The notes under the pieces were generated by a model that saw only the letters and a program-made list of their open reading frames with translations, made no database searches and was not told where the DNA came from. Below, piece after piece: positions 13,703-21,919 of a stretch of 22,338 nt of DNA; within the stretch, counting starts at the first letter, position 1, and the number at the start of each line of letters is the position of its first letter. Position numbers and translations under genes: made by a program. The stretch comes from DATLFA01 sp039934635 (GTDB lineage: Bacteria > Actinomycetota > Acidimicrobiia > Acidimicrobiales > WLNW01). The DNA is taken from contig JBDTLT010000075.1 in assembly GCA_039934635.1 (NCBI GenBank), positions 1 through 22,338 on the forward strand, read 5' to 3'.

Positions 13703-14590
13703 GTGCGAGTCGGCGATCTTCAGCGCAGCGAAAACGCCATCGATGTTCTGCAACGCAGCGTCGGTGCGATCGATCGCGCACAACGGCAAGTCGCCACCGG
13801 CAAGCGGGTGCAGCGACCGTCCGATGCACCCATCGATGCCGCCAGCATCACGGTGCTGCGTTCTGCCGAGGCCGACATCGAACGCCAGCAGCGCGCGACG
13901 GCCGACGCCGACGCGTGGTTTGCCGTGCAAGACGGCTCACTGCAGTCCGCGTCGACGCTGCTCGCCAGGGCAAAACAGCTCGGGCTGCAAGCCATGAGCG
14001 GCGCGCTCGACGCCGGCGGACTCGCCGCGATCAGCTCTGAGATCGATGGCATCCGTGCACAGATGGTCTCGATCGCGAACTCGAGCTATCTCGGCCAAGC
14101 GGTGTTCGGGGCCTTCGGTACACAGGCGGTCACGACCACTGCGACAACGGCCACCTTCACCGGCACTCCCGGCGCGCAGGTTCAGCGCCAGGTCGGGCCC
14201 GGACAGGTGGTTGCCGTCAATACCGATGGCGCGGCGATCTTCGGGTTCACCGCGGGCAACGATGTCTTCGGCGTGCTCCAACGGCTTTCGGCAGCAGTGC
14301 AGTCGGGCAACACTGCGGCAATGTCCACCGAAAACACCGCGCTCGATACGCGCGCCGGCGACATTCGCACGGCACTCGGCGATGTCGGCGCCCGCTGGTC
14401 GAGCGTCACCAACCGCCAAGAGCAACTCGCCGACCGCAAGACCGAACTTGCCTCGCAGAGAAGTCAGATAGAAGACGTCGACGTGAACGAGGCGGCGATG
14501 CAACTCGCGCAAGCGAGTCGCACGTACGAAGCGGTCATTGCATCGATCGCGCGCATGCAGCAGATGTCGCTCGTCGATTTCTTGCGGTGA
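13703..14590 (+). CDS. flgL: Hook-filament junction protein FlgL (HAP3)
   Basis: A 295-residue flagellin-like protein. The N-terminus has VGAIDRAQRQVATGKRVQRP with SDAPIDAAS, and the C-terminus has DVDVNEAAMQLAQASRTYEA followed by VIASIARMQQMSLVDFLR. It forms the second junction ring on which the filament starts. The start is GTG 13703 with AGGAGAG just upstream. It closes the flgN-flgK-flgL unit; the next 239 bp contain no gene but a strong hairpin. Confidence 0.95.
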   Translation: MRVGDLQRSENAIDVLQRSVGAIDRAQRQVATGKRVQRPSDAPIDAASITVLRSAEADIERQQRATADADAWFAVQDGSLQSASTLLARAKQLGLQAMSGALDAGGLAAISSEIDGIRAQMVSIANSSYLGQAVFGAFGTQAVTTTATTATFTGTPGAQVQRQVGPGQVVAVNTDGAAIFGFTAGNDVFGVLQRLSAAVQSGNTAAMSTENTALDTRAGDIRTALGDVGARWSSVTNRQEQLADRKTELASQRSQIEDVDVNEAAMQLAQASRTYEAVIASIARMQQMSLVDFLR

Positions 14591-14680
14591 TGAGCGCTCG
14601 CTGTTGGAGCGATGTGAGTCGTTCGCACTGAGCGCGTAGGCCTCTTCGCACACGGTTCGCAAACGATCGACAAGTAACCT

Positions 14681-14706
14681 TCAGACACCGCGTTCACGTC
14701 CGACTC
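14681..14706 (+). promoter_or_regulatory. Possible sigma-28-like promoter for the flgB operon
   Basis: TCAG at 14681-14684 is followed after 14 nt by TCCGACTC at 14699-14706. This resembles the candidate upstream of flgN (TCAA-N14-GCCGACCT). If used, the 14737-14776 hairpin would lie in the flgB leader. Weak evidence. Confidence 0.2.
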
Positions 14707-14736
14707 TTGCAGCACAACCTAGGAAGATCACCGTTC

Positions 14737-14776
14737 AAGGAGGAACGAGACCCCGCCAGGGGCCGCGTTCCTCCTT
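14737..14776 (+). terminator. Strong two-part hairpin between flgL and flgB: terminator or leader attenuator
   Basis: AAGGAGGAACG at 14737-14747 pairs exactly with CGTTCCTCCTT at 14766-14776. Inside it, CCCC (14751-14754) pairs with GGGG (14759-14762) around a GCCA loop. The stem is followed by TGTCGTTTC, moderately T-rich. It is 147 nt after the flgL stop and 53 nt before the flgB ATG. The left arm contains a perfect SD-like AAGGAGGA that is sequestered by pairing and drives no visible gene. Confidence 0.65.
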
Positions 14777-14829
14777 TGTCGTTTCACGGCTCGAGCGGCC
14801 CTTCTGAGCGGGGAACAAGGGAGTCCGCA

Positions 14830-15174
14830 ATGTTGTTCGTAGATCGAACTACACAAGCAGTGGAGTGGGCCCTAAAGGCGCAGTCGGAACGTCAACGCGT
14901 CGTTGCCCACAACATCGCCAACGTGAACACGCCGGGCTTTCGTGCCGGCCAACTCGACTTCGAGAGCAGCCTCGCCGAGGCGCTGACCGGTCGTAACCGT
15001 GGCGTCGCCCGAGCCCAGCATGCCGCCACTACCGATCCCGTCGGCCTGAACGGCAACAACGTCAGCCTAGAGAAAGAACTCGAGGCGCTCGACAAATCGA
15101 ATCTCCACTACGACGCGCTCACGAGTGCGCTCACCGCGAAGTTCCAGCAACTTCGCACCGCGATCGGACGCTGA
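14830..15174 (+). CDS. flgB: Flagellar proximal rod protein FlgB
   Basis: A 114-residue FlgB of about normal length. After an N-terminal helix (TTQAVEWALKAQSERQRVVA) comes the rod signature HNIANVNTPGFRAGQLDFE. The C-terminal helix KSNLHYDALTSALTAKFQQL is typical of the family. FlgB is the most cell-proximal rod subunit, next to FliE and the MS ring. ATG 14830 has AAGGGAG 6 nt upstream; longer frames reaching into the hairpin are rejected. It begins a tightly coupled run of genes reaching at least flgD. Confidence 0.95.
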   Translation: MLFVDRTTQAVEWALKAQSERQRVVAHNIANVNTPGFRAGQLDFESSLAEALTGRNRGVARAQHAATTDPVGLNGNNVSLEKELEALDKSNLHYDALTSALTAKFQQLRTAIGR

Positions 15175-15176
15175 CG

Positions 15177-15584
15177 ATGGCCCTTTTCGGAGCGCTCGAC
15201 GCCGCAGTGAGCGGCGCAACCGTATCCCGAGTCTGGCTCGACGCGATTTCGGACAACGTCGCCAACGTCAACACGATCAGGTCCACCAGCGAGGAGCCCT
15301 TCCGCGCCCGCATGCTCATCGTGAACGAGGTCGGCCGCGAGCAAGGACAGCCCGGTGGCGTGCGCACAGTGCGCATCGCCGAGCGCGGCGGTGAGCCCGA
15401 ACTGCTCTACGACCCGTCGCATCCGCTGGCCGATGAAAACGGCAACGTGCGGCGGCCCAACGTCGAGATGTCCGTCGAGATGACGAACCTGCTCATCGCC
15501 AACCGCACCTATCAGTCGAACCTTCGGGTGATCGAGATTGCGCGCTCGACGTATCAATCAGCGCTGCGCATCGGGTCCCGCTGA
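15177..15584 (+). CDS. flgC: Flagellar proximal rod protein FlgC
   Basis: A 135-residue FlgC. The N-terminal ALDAAVSGATVSRVWLDAIS is followed by DNVANVNTIRSTSEEPFRAR, and the later YDPSHPLADENGNVRRPNVE is the family hallmark ahead of the C-terminal helix EMTNLLIANRTYQSNL. It builds the proximal rod with FlgB and FlgF. The start lies 2 nt after the flgB stop, and the stop overlaps the fliE ATG as TGATG. Confidence 0.96.
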   Translation: MALFGALDAAVSGATVSRVWLDAISDNVANVNTIRSTSEEPFRARMLIVNEVGREQGQPGGVRTVRIAERGGEPELLYDPSHPLADENGNVRRPNVEMSVEMTNLLIANRTYQSNLRVIEIARSTYQSALRIGSR

Positions 15585-15874
15585 TGTCCGTGATGCCGAT
15601 TGGCTCGCTGCCCGCGGTTCTGCCGACTGCACCGGTCTCGACCGGTGCGCCGGTCGAATCGACGCGGTCGGCGTTCGCCAGCGGCCTCGAACAAGTGCAG
15701 GGCTCGCTCGACCAGGCGGATGCACTCGGCCAGCAACTGGCCAGTGGCGAATTGACCGACCTTCACGAGTACATGGCGTCTGCCACAAAAGCGAGTCTCG
15801 CAGTCGAGCTGACTGTGGCGATTCGCGACAAGGCAGTCGAGGCGTACCAAGAAATCATGAGGATGCAGATCTGA
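15584..15874 (+). CDS. fliE: Flagellar MS ring-rod junction protein FliE
   Basis: A 96-residue FliE. A variable N-terminal part is followed by SGLEQVQGSLDQADAL and the conserved C-terminal half DLHEYMASATKASLAVEL with KAVEAYQEIMRMQI. FliE links the MS ring to the rod and is among the first exported substrates. It overlaps flgC by 1 nt and is followed at once by fliF, the standard flgB-flgC-fliE-fliF order. Confidence 0.95.
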   Translation: MSVMPIGSLPAVLPTAPVSTGAPVESTRSAFASGLEQVQGSLDQADALGQQLASGELTDLHEYMASATKASLAVELTVAIRDKAVEAYQEIMRMQI

Positions 15875-15875
15875 C

Positions 15876-17363
15876 ATGGCCACCAAAAACATCGACGGAC
15901 AGCTCTCGCGCCTACGCAGTTCGTTCACCAACGGCCAGCTCGCCATCGTCGGCGTGCTGTCCGTCATCGGCCTCGTGGCGACGCTTGCGTTTCTTCGCTG
16001 GGTCTCACAACCGACGTATCGTCCGCTGATCACCGGCGCTTCTGCGGCCGAAGCGCGGACCGCGACCGAGACGCTGCAGAAGGACGGCATCGAATACAAG
16101 CTCGCCGACAACGGCACAACGGTCATGGTGCGCGGCGCCGACCTCGGCAAGGCCCGCCTCTCGACGGGCGGCACCGCGAGCGGCGCCACGAGCGACGTCG
16201 TAGGTCTCGAGTTGTTCGACTCGCAGAGCTTCACCACGTCGGACTTCCAACAGCGAGTCGGCTATCAACGCGCATTGCAGGGTGAACTGACCCGCTCGCT
16301 GCTCACCATCGAGGGCATCACCACGGCATCGGTGCAGCTCGCGATGCCGCCGGAGCGGCTGTTCGCAAAGGAACAGAAGCCGACGCAGGCGTCGGTGTTG
16401 ATCGGCAGCGACGGTGCCATCTCGTCGTCGACGGTCAAGTCGATCGTGCAGCTTGTCTCGTCGGCAGTGCCTGGGCTGGAGCCCGAGAAGGTCACAGTCA
16501 CCAACACGCGCGGTCAGGTCCTCACCGACAACGGATCCGGCGGCGATCAGAGCTCGGAGATGACGACGCAATACGAGCTCGAACTTGCGGCGAAGGCCGA
16601 GTCGATGTTGGCGCAGGCCTACGGACAAGGTCGGGTGATCGTGCGGGTTGCTGCGGCGTTGAATTTCGATTCGAAGAACACCGAGACGACTACCTACAAC
16701 CCGGACAAGACCGTGCCGGTGCGCTCGACCGAGACCACCGAGACGTTCAAGGGAACGGGCTCGCCTCCAGGCGGTGCTGTGGGGGTCGAGGGTTCGATCG
16801 AGACAACCACGTCGGGGGCAAACGACTACACCCATACCGAGAAGACCGCGGAGTCGGTGGTCAGCTCGACGGTCGAGAAGTCGACCACCGCGCCCGGCCG
16901 AATCGAGCGGATCAGTGCGGCGGCGATCGTCGACGAGGCGCTCGACCCCAAGCCTGATCCGGAGCAGATCCAGAGCCTGATCTCCGCGGCCATCGGCATC
17001 GACGCGAAGCGCGGCGACACCGTTGTGGTGCAAACGATGAAGATGCCGACCGAGGAGAACGTCGTATCGGCGGCCCGCACCGCCACGGCCACCGCCACAC
17101 CGGTGTTCGACTACGCCCGTATCGGCGTCGGTGCGTTCGTGTTGCTGCTCGTCTTGTTCGTCTTGCGTCGCGGCCTACGTACGACCTCCGAGGTGATCGA
17201 CCTGACCGGTGAGCGCGTGACGTCCGCCGCCGCCGGCTCCGGCGGCGGAGCCCGAACCAACGGCACACCGAGCGAACTGCGCTTGATCGACGCCGAACCT
17301 GCCGAGTTGGCCAACATCTTGCGCTCGTGGGCGGGCGACCGTCGTGAGGTGCCGCGCTCATGA
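15876..17363 (+). CDS. fliF: Flagellar MS ring protein FliF
   Basis: A 495-residue FliF that forms the membrane-embedded MS ring, the base for rotor and export gate. Transmembrane helix 1 covers about residues 21-43 and helix 2 about 415-431. The periplasmic ring-building domains carry YRPLITGASAAEA, VQLAMPPERLFAKEQKPTQA and VQLVSSAVPGLEPEKVTVTN. A Thr/Ser/Gly-rich loop (around 270-325) precedes the last periplasmic part. The C-terminal LRLIDAEPAELANILRSW (about 472-489) is the predicted FliG-binding peptide. ATG 15876 follows the fliE stop by 1 nt, and its end overlaps fliG as ATGA. Confidence 0.96.
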   Translation: MATKNIDGQLSRLRSSFTNGQLAIVGVLSVIGLVATLAFLRWVSQPTYRPLITGASAAEARTATETLQKDGIEYKLADNGTTVMVRGADLGKARLSTGGTASGATSDVVGLELFDSQSFTTSDFQQRVGYQRALQGELTRSLLTIEGITTASVQLAMPPERLFAKEQKPTQASVLIGSDGAISSSTVKSIVQLVSSAVPGLEPEKVTVTNTRGQVLTDNGSGGDQSSEMTTQYELELAAKAESMLAQAYGQGRVIVRVAAALNFDSKNTETTTYNPDKTVPVRSTETTETFKGTGSPPGGAVGVEGSIETTTSGANDYTHTEKTAESVVSSTVEKSTTAPGRIERISAAAIVDEALDPKPDPEQIQSLISAAIGIDAKRGDTVVVQTMKMPTEENVVSAARTATATATPVFDYARIGVGAFVLLLVLFVLRRGLRTTSEVIDLTGERVTSAAAGSGGGARTNGTPSELRLIDAEPAELANILRSWAGDRREVPRS

Positions 17364-18367
17364 GCGCAACCACCCTGAACCCACGCGACTCGCAGATGCG
17401 AGCGGCACTGACGCTCGTCGCGCTCGGCAGCGAGCGCGCCGCGAATGTGCTGCGGGCGCTGCCCGAAGAAGTTGCAATGAAGCTCGTTCGCGAGATCGAG
17501 CACCTCGGCCCCGTCGACGCGGCCACTGCGCAGCAGCTACTCGCAACGGTTGCCGATGAACTCAAGCACAAGACCGTCGTCGGTCAGGGCGGGCCTGCCT
17601 ACTCCCTCGAGCTGAGCCGCCGTGCATTCGGGGCCGAGCGGGCCGAGGCCATGGGTCTGGCCCGTGCCGCCGAGTCGCGATTCGTATATCTCTCGCGCGC
17701 GGCCGCCGCCGACGTGGCGCGGGTGCTCTCGAGCGAGCCGCTGTCGGTCGTCGCACTCGTGTTGGCGCATCTGGAGCCGGCCGTCGCGGCGGGCGTCATG
17801 GCACTGCTACCGACACCGGTGATGGCAGAGGTCAGCATGCGCATCGCGCAGTTGCGACCGGTGCACGAGACCGTCATCACCTTGGTCGAAGAAGACCTGC
17901 GCGTACGGTTGGCACCGCTGCTCGGTCAGCGCATCGCGCGGTTCGACGGTTTGCAGCTACTGGCGCAGTTCATGAACAACTCGACCAAAGAGCTCGAACA
18001 AGAGCTCCTGGGCTCGATGCGCGACAGGGACCCCACGCTCGCGGATCAACTACGTGAGATGCTGTTCGTGTTCGAGGACATAGCCCGTCTCTCCGATCGT
18101 GGCGTACAGGAGCTGCTCAAGGCCGTCGACACCCGCGTGTTGTCGGTCGCGATGAAGAGCGCACCCGAGATCGTCACCGACAAGTTCTTCAAGAACATGT
18201 CCGAGCGTGCGCGTGAGAACCTCCGCGAGGAGATCGAGTTCTTGAGGGGCGTGAAGCCGACCGACATCCGCGACGCGCAGAAGTCGATCGTCGCCACCGT
18301 GCGTCAACTCGAAGCTGCCGGTTCCATTGTCATCGAGCGAGCCGGAGGCGACGATGGTGGCCTCTAA
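17360..18367 (+). CDS. fliG: Flagellar motor switch protein FliG
   Basis: A 335-residue FliG of normal length. It has the N-terminal FliF-binding domain (about 10-110), armadillo-like middle domain (about 110-235), the hinge MLFVFEDI (234-241), and the C-terminal torque helix region TDKFFKNMSERARENLREE with the charged residues that meet MotA. The usual EHPQ motif of the middle domain, which contacts FliM, reads EPLS (126-129) here. This parallels the missing GGxG motif in the FliM of this locus. It is coupled to fliF by ATGA overlap, and its end overlaps fliH by 14 nt. Confidence 0.96.
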   Translation: MSATTLNPRDSQMRAALTLVALGSERAANVLRALPEEVAMKLVREIEHLGPVDAATAQQLLATVADELKHKTVVGQGGPAYSLELSRRAFGAERAEAMGLARAAESRFVYLSRAAAADVARVLSSEPLSVVALVLAHLEPAVAAGVMALLPTPVMAEVSMRIAQLRPVHETVITLVEEDLRVRLAPLLGQRIARFDGLQLLAQFMNNSTKELEQELLGSMRDRDPTLADQLREMLFVFEDIARLSDRGVQELLKAVDTRVLSVAMKSAPEIVTDKFFKNMSERARENLREEIEFLRGVKPTDIRDAQKSIVATVRQLEAAGSIVIERAGGDDGGL

Positions 18368-18953
18368 CACCTCCACCGGGCGTGTCCTGCGGGGCATCGA
18401 AGTCCGCGACGTGCTGTCCCTGCACGAACGGCGGCGCAGCGCGTACACAGATGAAGATCTCGACGACGCGTACCGCCGTGGGGCGACCGACGCCCGTGTC
18501 CGGATGACCGAGGAGCGTCAAGACGCGGTGCGCACCGTTGCGACCGCGATGCAGGAGTCGGACACGGCGCTGAGGGGCGCCCTCGATGAGTTCCGCTCGC
18601 ACTATCAAGGCCGGGTCATCGACGACGCCTTTGCCTTCGCCTCGTGGCTCTTGTGCCGCGAGATCACCGCTGATCCGAGTCTCATGCGCGCCCGCGTCGA
18701 AGAAGCACTGGCCGGCGTGGAGGTCCAGACGCCGATGATCACGGTGGCACCGGAGATGACCGAACTGGTCGAATCGTGGCTGCCGTCCGCGACCGTACGG
18801 TCCGACGCGTCAATGCAGCCCGGTGAAGTGCGCATTCTGTCGGCGTCGACGACGATCGACGGAACGTTCGCGGATGCGCTGCGGCGATTGCACGCGGCGT
18901 TCGCAGCAGACCCTGTCTTCGACGCCGACACGATGCACGGAGCAGCCCGATGA
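18354..18953 (+). CDS. fliH: Flagellar export ATPase regulator FliH
   Basis: A 199-residue protein in the fliG-fliH-fliI slot. Its N-terminal part is hydrophilic, a central helical region (DDAYRRGATDARVRMTEERQ) could form the stalk coiled coil, and a C-terminal V-ATPase E-subunit-like domain includes ASWLLCREI, RVEEAL and PGEVRILSAS. FliH binds the ATPase FliI and links it to the C-ring through FliN. ATG 18354 has GGAGG 5 nt upstream, within the end of fliG; an earlier TTG at 18327 is less likely. The stop overlaps the fliI ATG. Conservation of FliH is weak, so position is part of the evidence. Confidence 0.88.
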   Translation: MVASNTSTGRVLRGIEVRDVLSLHERRRSAYTDEDLDDAYRRGATDARVRMTEERQDAVRTVATAMQESDTALRGALDEFRSHYQGRVIDDAFAFASWLLCREITADPSLMRARVEEALAGVEVQTPMITVAPEMTELVESWLPSATVRSDASMQPGEVRILSASTTIDGTFADALRRLHAAFAADPVFDADTMHGAAR

Positions 18954-20251
18954 CCACCACCACGACAGCGATACCGGCGGGCCTGTCACCGTTTCGCCGC
19001 ACCGGTCGAGTCAGCCGCGTCGTCGGTCTCGAGATCGAAGTCAAAGGGCTCAACGGCGGCATCGGCGATGCCGTGCTGATCGGCCCGCCGGGCCGGCGTA
19101 TTCGCGCCGAAGTGGTAGCCGTATCGGGCAACGCGAACATCCTGATGCCACTCGGTCCGGCGAGCGGATTGTCGCCGAACGATCCGGCCGAGTTGATCGG
19201 TGGGCGTATGCAACTGCCGGTGTCCGACGGCTTTCGCGGCCGCGTCATAAACGCATTCGGCGAACCGATCGACGACGCCGGACCCGTTGGCGGGCCGATC
19301 GAGATGGTTCCCTTCGATTCCGCCGCGCCGTCGCCATTGGCGCGGCGGCGCATCACCGAACCCCTCCCCTTGGGCGTACGGTCCCTGGACGCTCTTCTCC
19401 CGTGCGGGCGCGGTCAGCGCGTCGGAGTGTTCGCCGGTTCGGGTGTCGGCAAGAGCACCCTTCTCGGGATGATGGCGCGTGGTGCCGCCGCCGATGTCGT
19501 CGTCGTGTCGCTCGTCGGTGAACGAGGTCGAGAAGTACGCGAGTTCCTCGAAGACGACCTTGGTCCCGAGGGACGCAAGAACGCGACGGTCGTCGTCGCT
19601 ACGTCTGACGAACCCGCGATGCTGCGGGTGCGAGCCGCATTCACGGCCACCCGCATCGCGGAATGGCATGCGGCGCAAGGACGCGACGTCCTGTTGCTGA
19701 TGGACTCGCTGACCCGCGTCGCGATGGCCCAGCGCGAGATCGGACTCGCCGCCGGCGAGCCGCCGACCACGCGCGGTTATCCGCCTTCGGTGTTCGCGCT
19801 GCTCGCATCACTGCTCGAACGCGCCGGACCCCACCCCGCCGGCACGATCACCGGGCTCTACACCGTGCTCGTCGAAGGCGACGACCTCGACGAGCCGATC
19901 ACCGATCACGCGCGTTCGATTCTCGACGGCCACTACGTGCTCACGCGCCGGCTCGCCACCGCGGGTCACTTTCCGTCGATCGACGTACCGTCGAGTACCA
20001 GCCGGCTCGTCAGCAAGATCCTGAACCGCGAACAGATCGCGGAGGTCAACCAAGTGCGGGCGCTGCTCAGCGCCCTTGCCGAAGGCCGCGATCTGATCGA
20101 GCTCGGGGCCTATGTGCCGGGCACGAACCCGACACTCGATCGCGCGCTTGCAGTGCGTGACGGACTCGACCAACTGCTGCGCCAAGACGCTTCGTCGATC
20201 AGCTCGTGGGATGAAGCACGCCGCATGCTTACGGAGGTAATTGCACAATGA
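18950..20251 (+). CDS. fliI: Flagellum-specific ATPase FliI
   Basis: A 433-residue export ATPase of the F1-beta-like family. An N-terminal beta-barrel (about 15-95) is followed by GRVINAFGEPIDDAGP. The P-loop AGSGVGKST covers 162-170, the catalytic glutamate lies in GERGRE (E191), Walker B is DVLLLMDSLTR (246-256), and the family stretch PTTRGYPPSVFALL lies just after. It hexamerises under the export gate and unloads substrates from chaperones. It is coupled to fliH and fliJ by ATGA overlaps on both sides. All key residues are present. Confidence 0.97.
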   Translation: MTTTTTAIPAGLSPFRRTGRVSRVVGLEIEVKGLNGGIGDAVLIGPPGRRIRAEVVAVSGNANILMPLGPASGLSPNDPAELIGGRMQLPVSDGFRGRVINAFGEPIDDAGPVGGPIEMVPFDSAAPSPLARRRITEPLPLGVRSLDALLPCGRGQRVGVFAGSGVGKSTLLGMMARGAAADVVVVSLVGERGREVREFLEDDLGPEGRKNATVVVATSDEPAMLRVRAAFTATRIAEWHAAQGRDVLLLMDSLTRVAMAQREIGLAAGEPPTTRGYPPSVFALLASLLERAGPHPAGTITGLYTVLVEGDDLDEPITDHARSILDGHYVLTRRLATAGHFPSIDVPSSTSRLVSKILNREQIAEVNQVRALLSALAEGRDLIELGAYVPGTNPTLDRALAVRDGLDQLLRQDASSISSWDEARRMLTEVIAQ

Positions 20252-20688
20252 CATCTCGACCGTGGTTCCGGCTCGAGCGCTTGCTCACAAAGGCGACCAT
20301 CGAGGAGCAGAACGCGCAACGCACGCTCGCAGAGTCGAACGTGCAGAGCGCCGAGGCGGCGCGCTCCCACGAGGCAGAGTGCGAGCGCTATCGAGAGTCA
20401 CGCGATGCGGTGCTCGGAGTGCGCAGCGCCGCGACGCTGCAACGCGTGCAAGAGCTCGCCGCACTCGTCGCCCGCACGATGGCAGACGCAGAGCTCGAAC
20501 GCCGGCGCGCCGAAGCCGATGCCGAAGCCGCGCACCGTGAATGGCTCGCCGCGGCGCGAGAACGGCGCACGCTCGAGCGCCTCGAAGAGCGCGATCGGGC
20601 CGCACTGGCGATCATCGCCTCGCGCGCATCGCAGCGAGCGATCGACGACCTTGCCTCGCAGCGACGCAAGACCGGGATTCGCTCATGA
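20248..20688 (+). CDS. fliJ: Flagellar export stalk protein FliJ
   Basis: A 146-residue, highly charged, almost entirely helical protein (long antiparallel coiled coil with Ala/Glu/Arg heptads), beginning RPWFRLERLLTKATIEEQNA. FliJ inserts as a stalk into the FliI ring and contacts FlhA. Sequence identity in the family is low; length, coiled-coil character and the fliI-fliJ-fliK order carry the call. ATG overlaps the fliI stop, and its own stop overlaps the fliK ATG. Confidence 0.85.
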   Translation: MTSRPWFRLERLLTKATIEEQNAQRTLAESNVQSAEAARSHEAECERYRESRDAVLGVRSAATLQRVQELAALVARTMADAELERRRAEADAEAAHREWLAAARERRTLERLEERDRAALAIIASRASQRAIDDLASQRRKTGIRS

Positions 20689-21905
20689 GAGCAGTGTCGA
20701 TGGAACTGGTGACGCCGGCGCCGATCGAGCATTGCGCCCCCCGCGGCGAGTCCTTTGCCGACACGTTGAAGGCCACGCTGCAAGAGACCGACCCCGCGGC
20801 GACCGACAGTGACAACGCGCCGCCGACACAGAGCGACTTCGAGGCGGCGATCGCACTGATTGGCGCGCTCACGACACCGATGTGTGCCGTGATCCCACCC
20901 CCCGAATCACTCGGCCTTCCCCGTCCTCCTGTTGCGGCGGAAGAACAGGCGGACATCTCCGGCGCGCAGCAGCCCGGCCCGCGGCCCGGCGACCAACGAA
21001 TCCCACCGACCGTCGGCGAGATCCCGCCTCCGGCGCCGCCCGCGATCGGCGACGACATCGTCGCGCCGCCGGTGCCACCGCGACCGTCCGTACCCGCGCA
21101 GCCTTCGCCGATCGGCGATGCACTGGTTCCCGTCACTCCCCTGCCCGCGCCGATCGCGCCGCCGGCGTCGGCCGAGGCAGCCGTGTTGCCCACTGATCTC
21201 GCCCCGGACAACGACCTGCCCCTCGATCACGTCGACACCACTGCGGGCGATCCGTCCCTGTCGGCAACGGGCGGTGCGCAAAAACCCGCAGTCGCCGCCG
21301 AAAACGAAGTCGCCGGCACCGCCGCCAACTCTGGTGCGCGGTCACAAGAAGCGGTGCGTTCCACCGACGTTCCGATCATCGACATCGCGAAGCACCGTGA
21401 ACACAATCGCTCGTTCGATCTGACGGAAGATGCCGACGCATTCGCCGACGATGCGGCTGCGGGCGAAGGCACCCAGGCGATCGCCATTGCGCAGGCGGGG
21501 TTCACCGACCGACCCACGGGCGACTCGATGGTCAAGGTGGCGCGCTCGCTGGCGCAACTGCCTTCTGTGGTCTCGGATCTCGCTCAGCAGTCGCGTACCG
21601 AGTCGTCGCCGCGCCGCGTGGTCATCCCCCTCGACCCGCCGGCACTCGGTCACGTCACCGTCGAGATCATCGTGCGCGCCGATTCGGTCAAGGTGTCGCT
21701 GCAACATGGTGACGAAGCAACGTTCAACGCGCTGAACGCGCAGCGACCCGCGATCGAGGCCGCACTCGAATCCAACGGCCTCCACTTGAGTGGTTTCGAC
21801 GTCTCGGGCAACAACCGCCAGCGCGCCCCGCACAGGCGCACCGCGGTCCGCCACTTCGAAGCACCCATCGAGCAAGTCGAACCCGACGGCGCCTTGCGCC
21901 TCTAG
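20685..21905 (+). CDS. fliK: Flagellar hook-length control protein FliK
   Basis: A 406-residue protein with the FliK architecture: a long, disordered, proline- and alanine-rich N-terminal part (Pro-dense around 75-185) that could act as the molecular ruler, then a C-terminal Flg_hook domain (about 310-373). That domain has VVIPLDPPALGHVTVEIIV and LNAQRPAIEAALESNGLHL. FliK is exported and switches substrate specificity through FlhB when the hook is complete. ATG 20685 overlaps the fliJ stop as ATGA; the longer frame from 20541 overlaps fliJ and is rejected. It is followed by flgD after 14 nt. Confidence 0.92.
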   Translation: MRAVSMELVTPAPIEHCAPRGESFADTLKATLQETDPAATDSDNAPPTQSDFEAAIALIGALTTPMCAVIPPPESLGLPRPPVAAEEQADISGAQQPGPRPGDQRIPPTVGEIPPPAPPAIGDDIVAPPVPPRPSVPAQPSPIGDALVPVTPLPAPIAPPASAEAAVLPTDLAPDNDLPLDHVDTTAGDPSLSATGGAQKPAVAAENEVAGTAANSGARSQEAVRSTDVPIIDIAKHREHNRSFDLTEDADAFADDAAAGEGTQAIAIAQAGFTDRPTGDSMVKVARSLAQLPSVVSDLAQQSRTESSPRRVVIPLDPPALGHVTVEIIVRADSVKVSLQHGDEATFNALNAQRPAIEAALESNGLHLSGFDVSGNNRQRAPHRRTAVRHFEAPIEQVEPDGALRL

Positions 21906-21919
21906 AGGACCGGAAGATC

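Noticed and set aside
12330..13829. Long open frame (499 codons) on the minus strand across flgK
   Set aside because: Antisense shadow of flgK in GC-rich DNA; its translation is low-complexity Arg/Asp/His/Gly sequence with no domain, while the plus frame is a clear FlgK.
14707..14829. N-terminal extension of flgB starting at ATG 14707
   Set aside because: It would translate through the 14737-14776 hairpin and add 41 non-conserved residues; ATG 14830 has a good SD and the family start.
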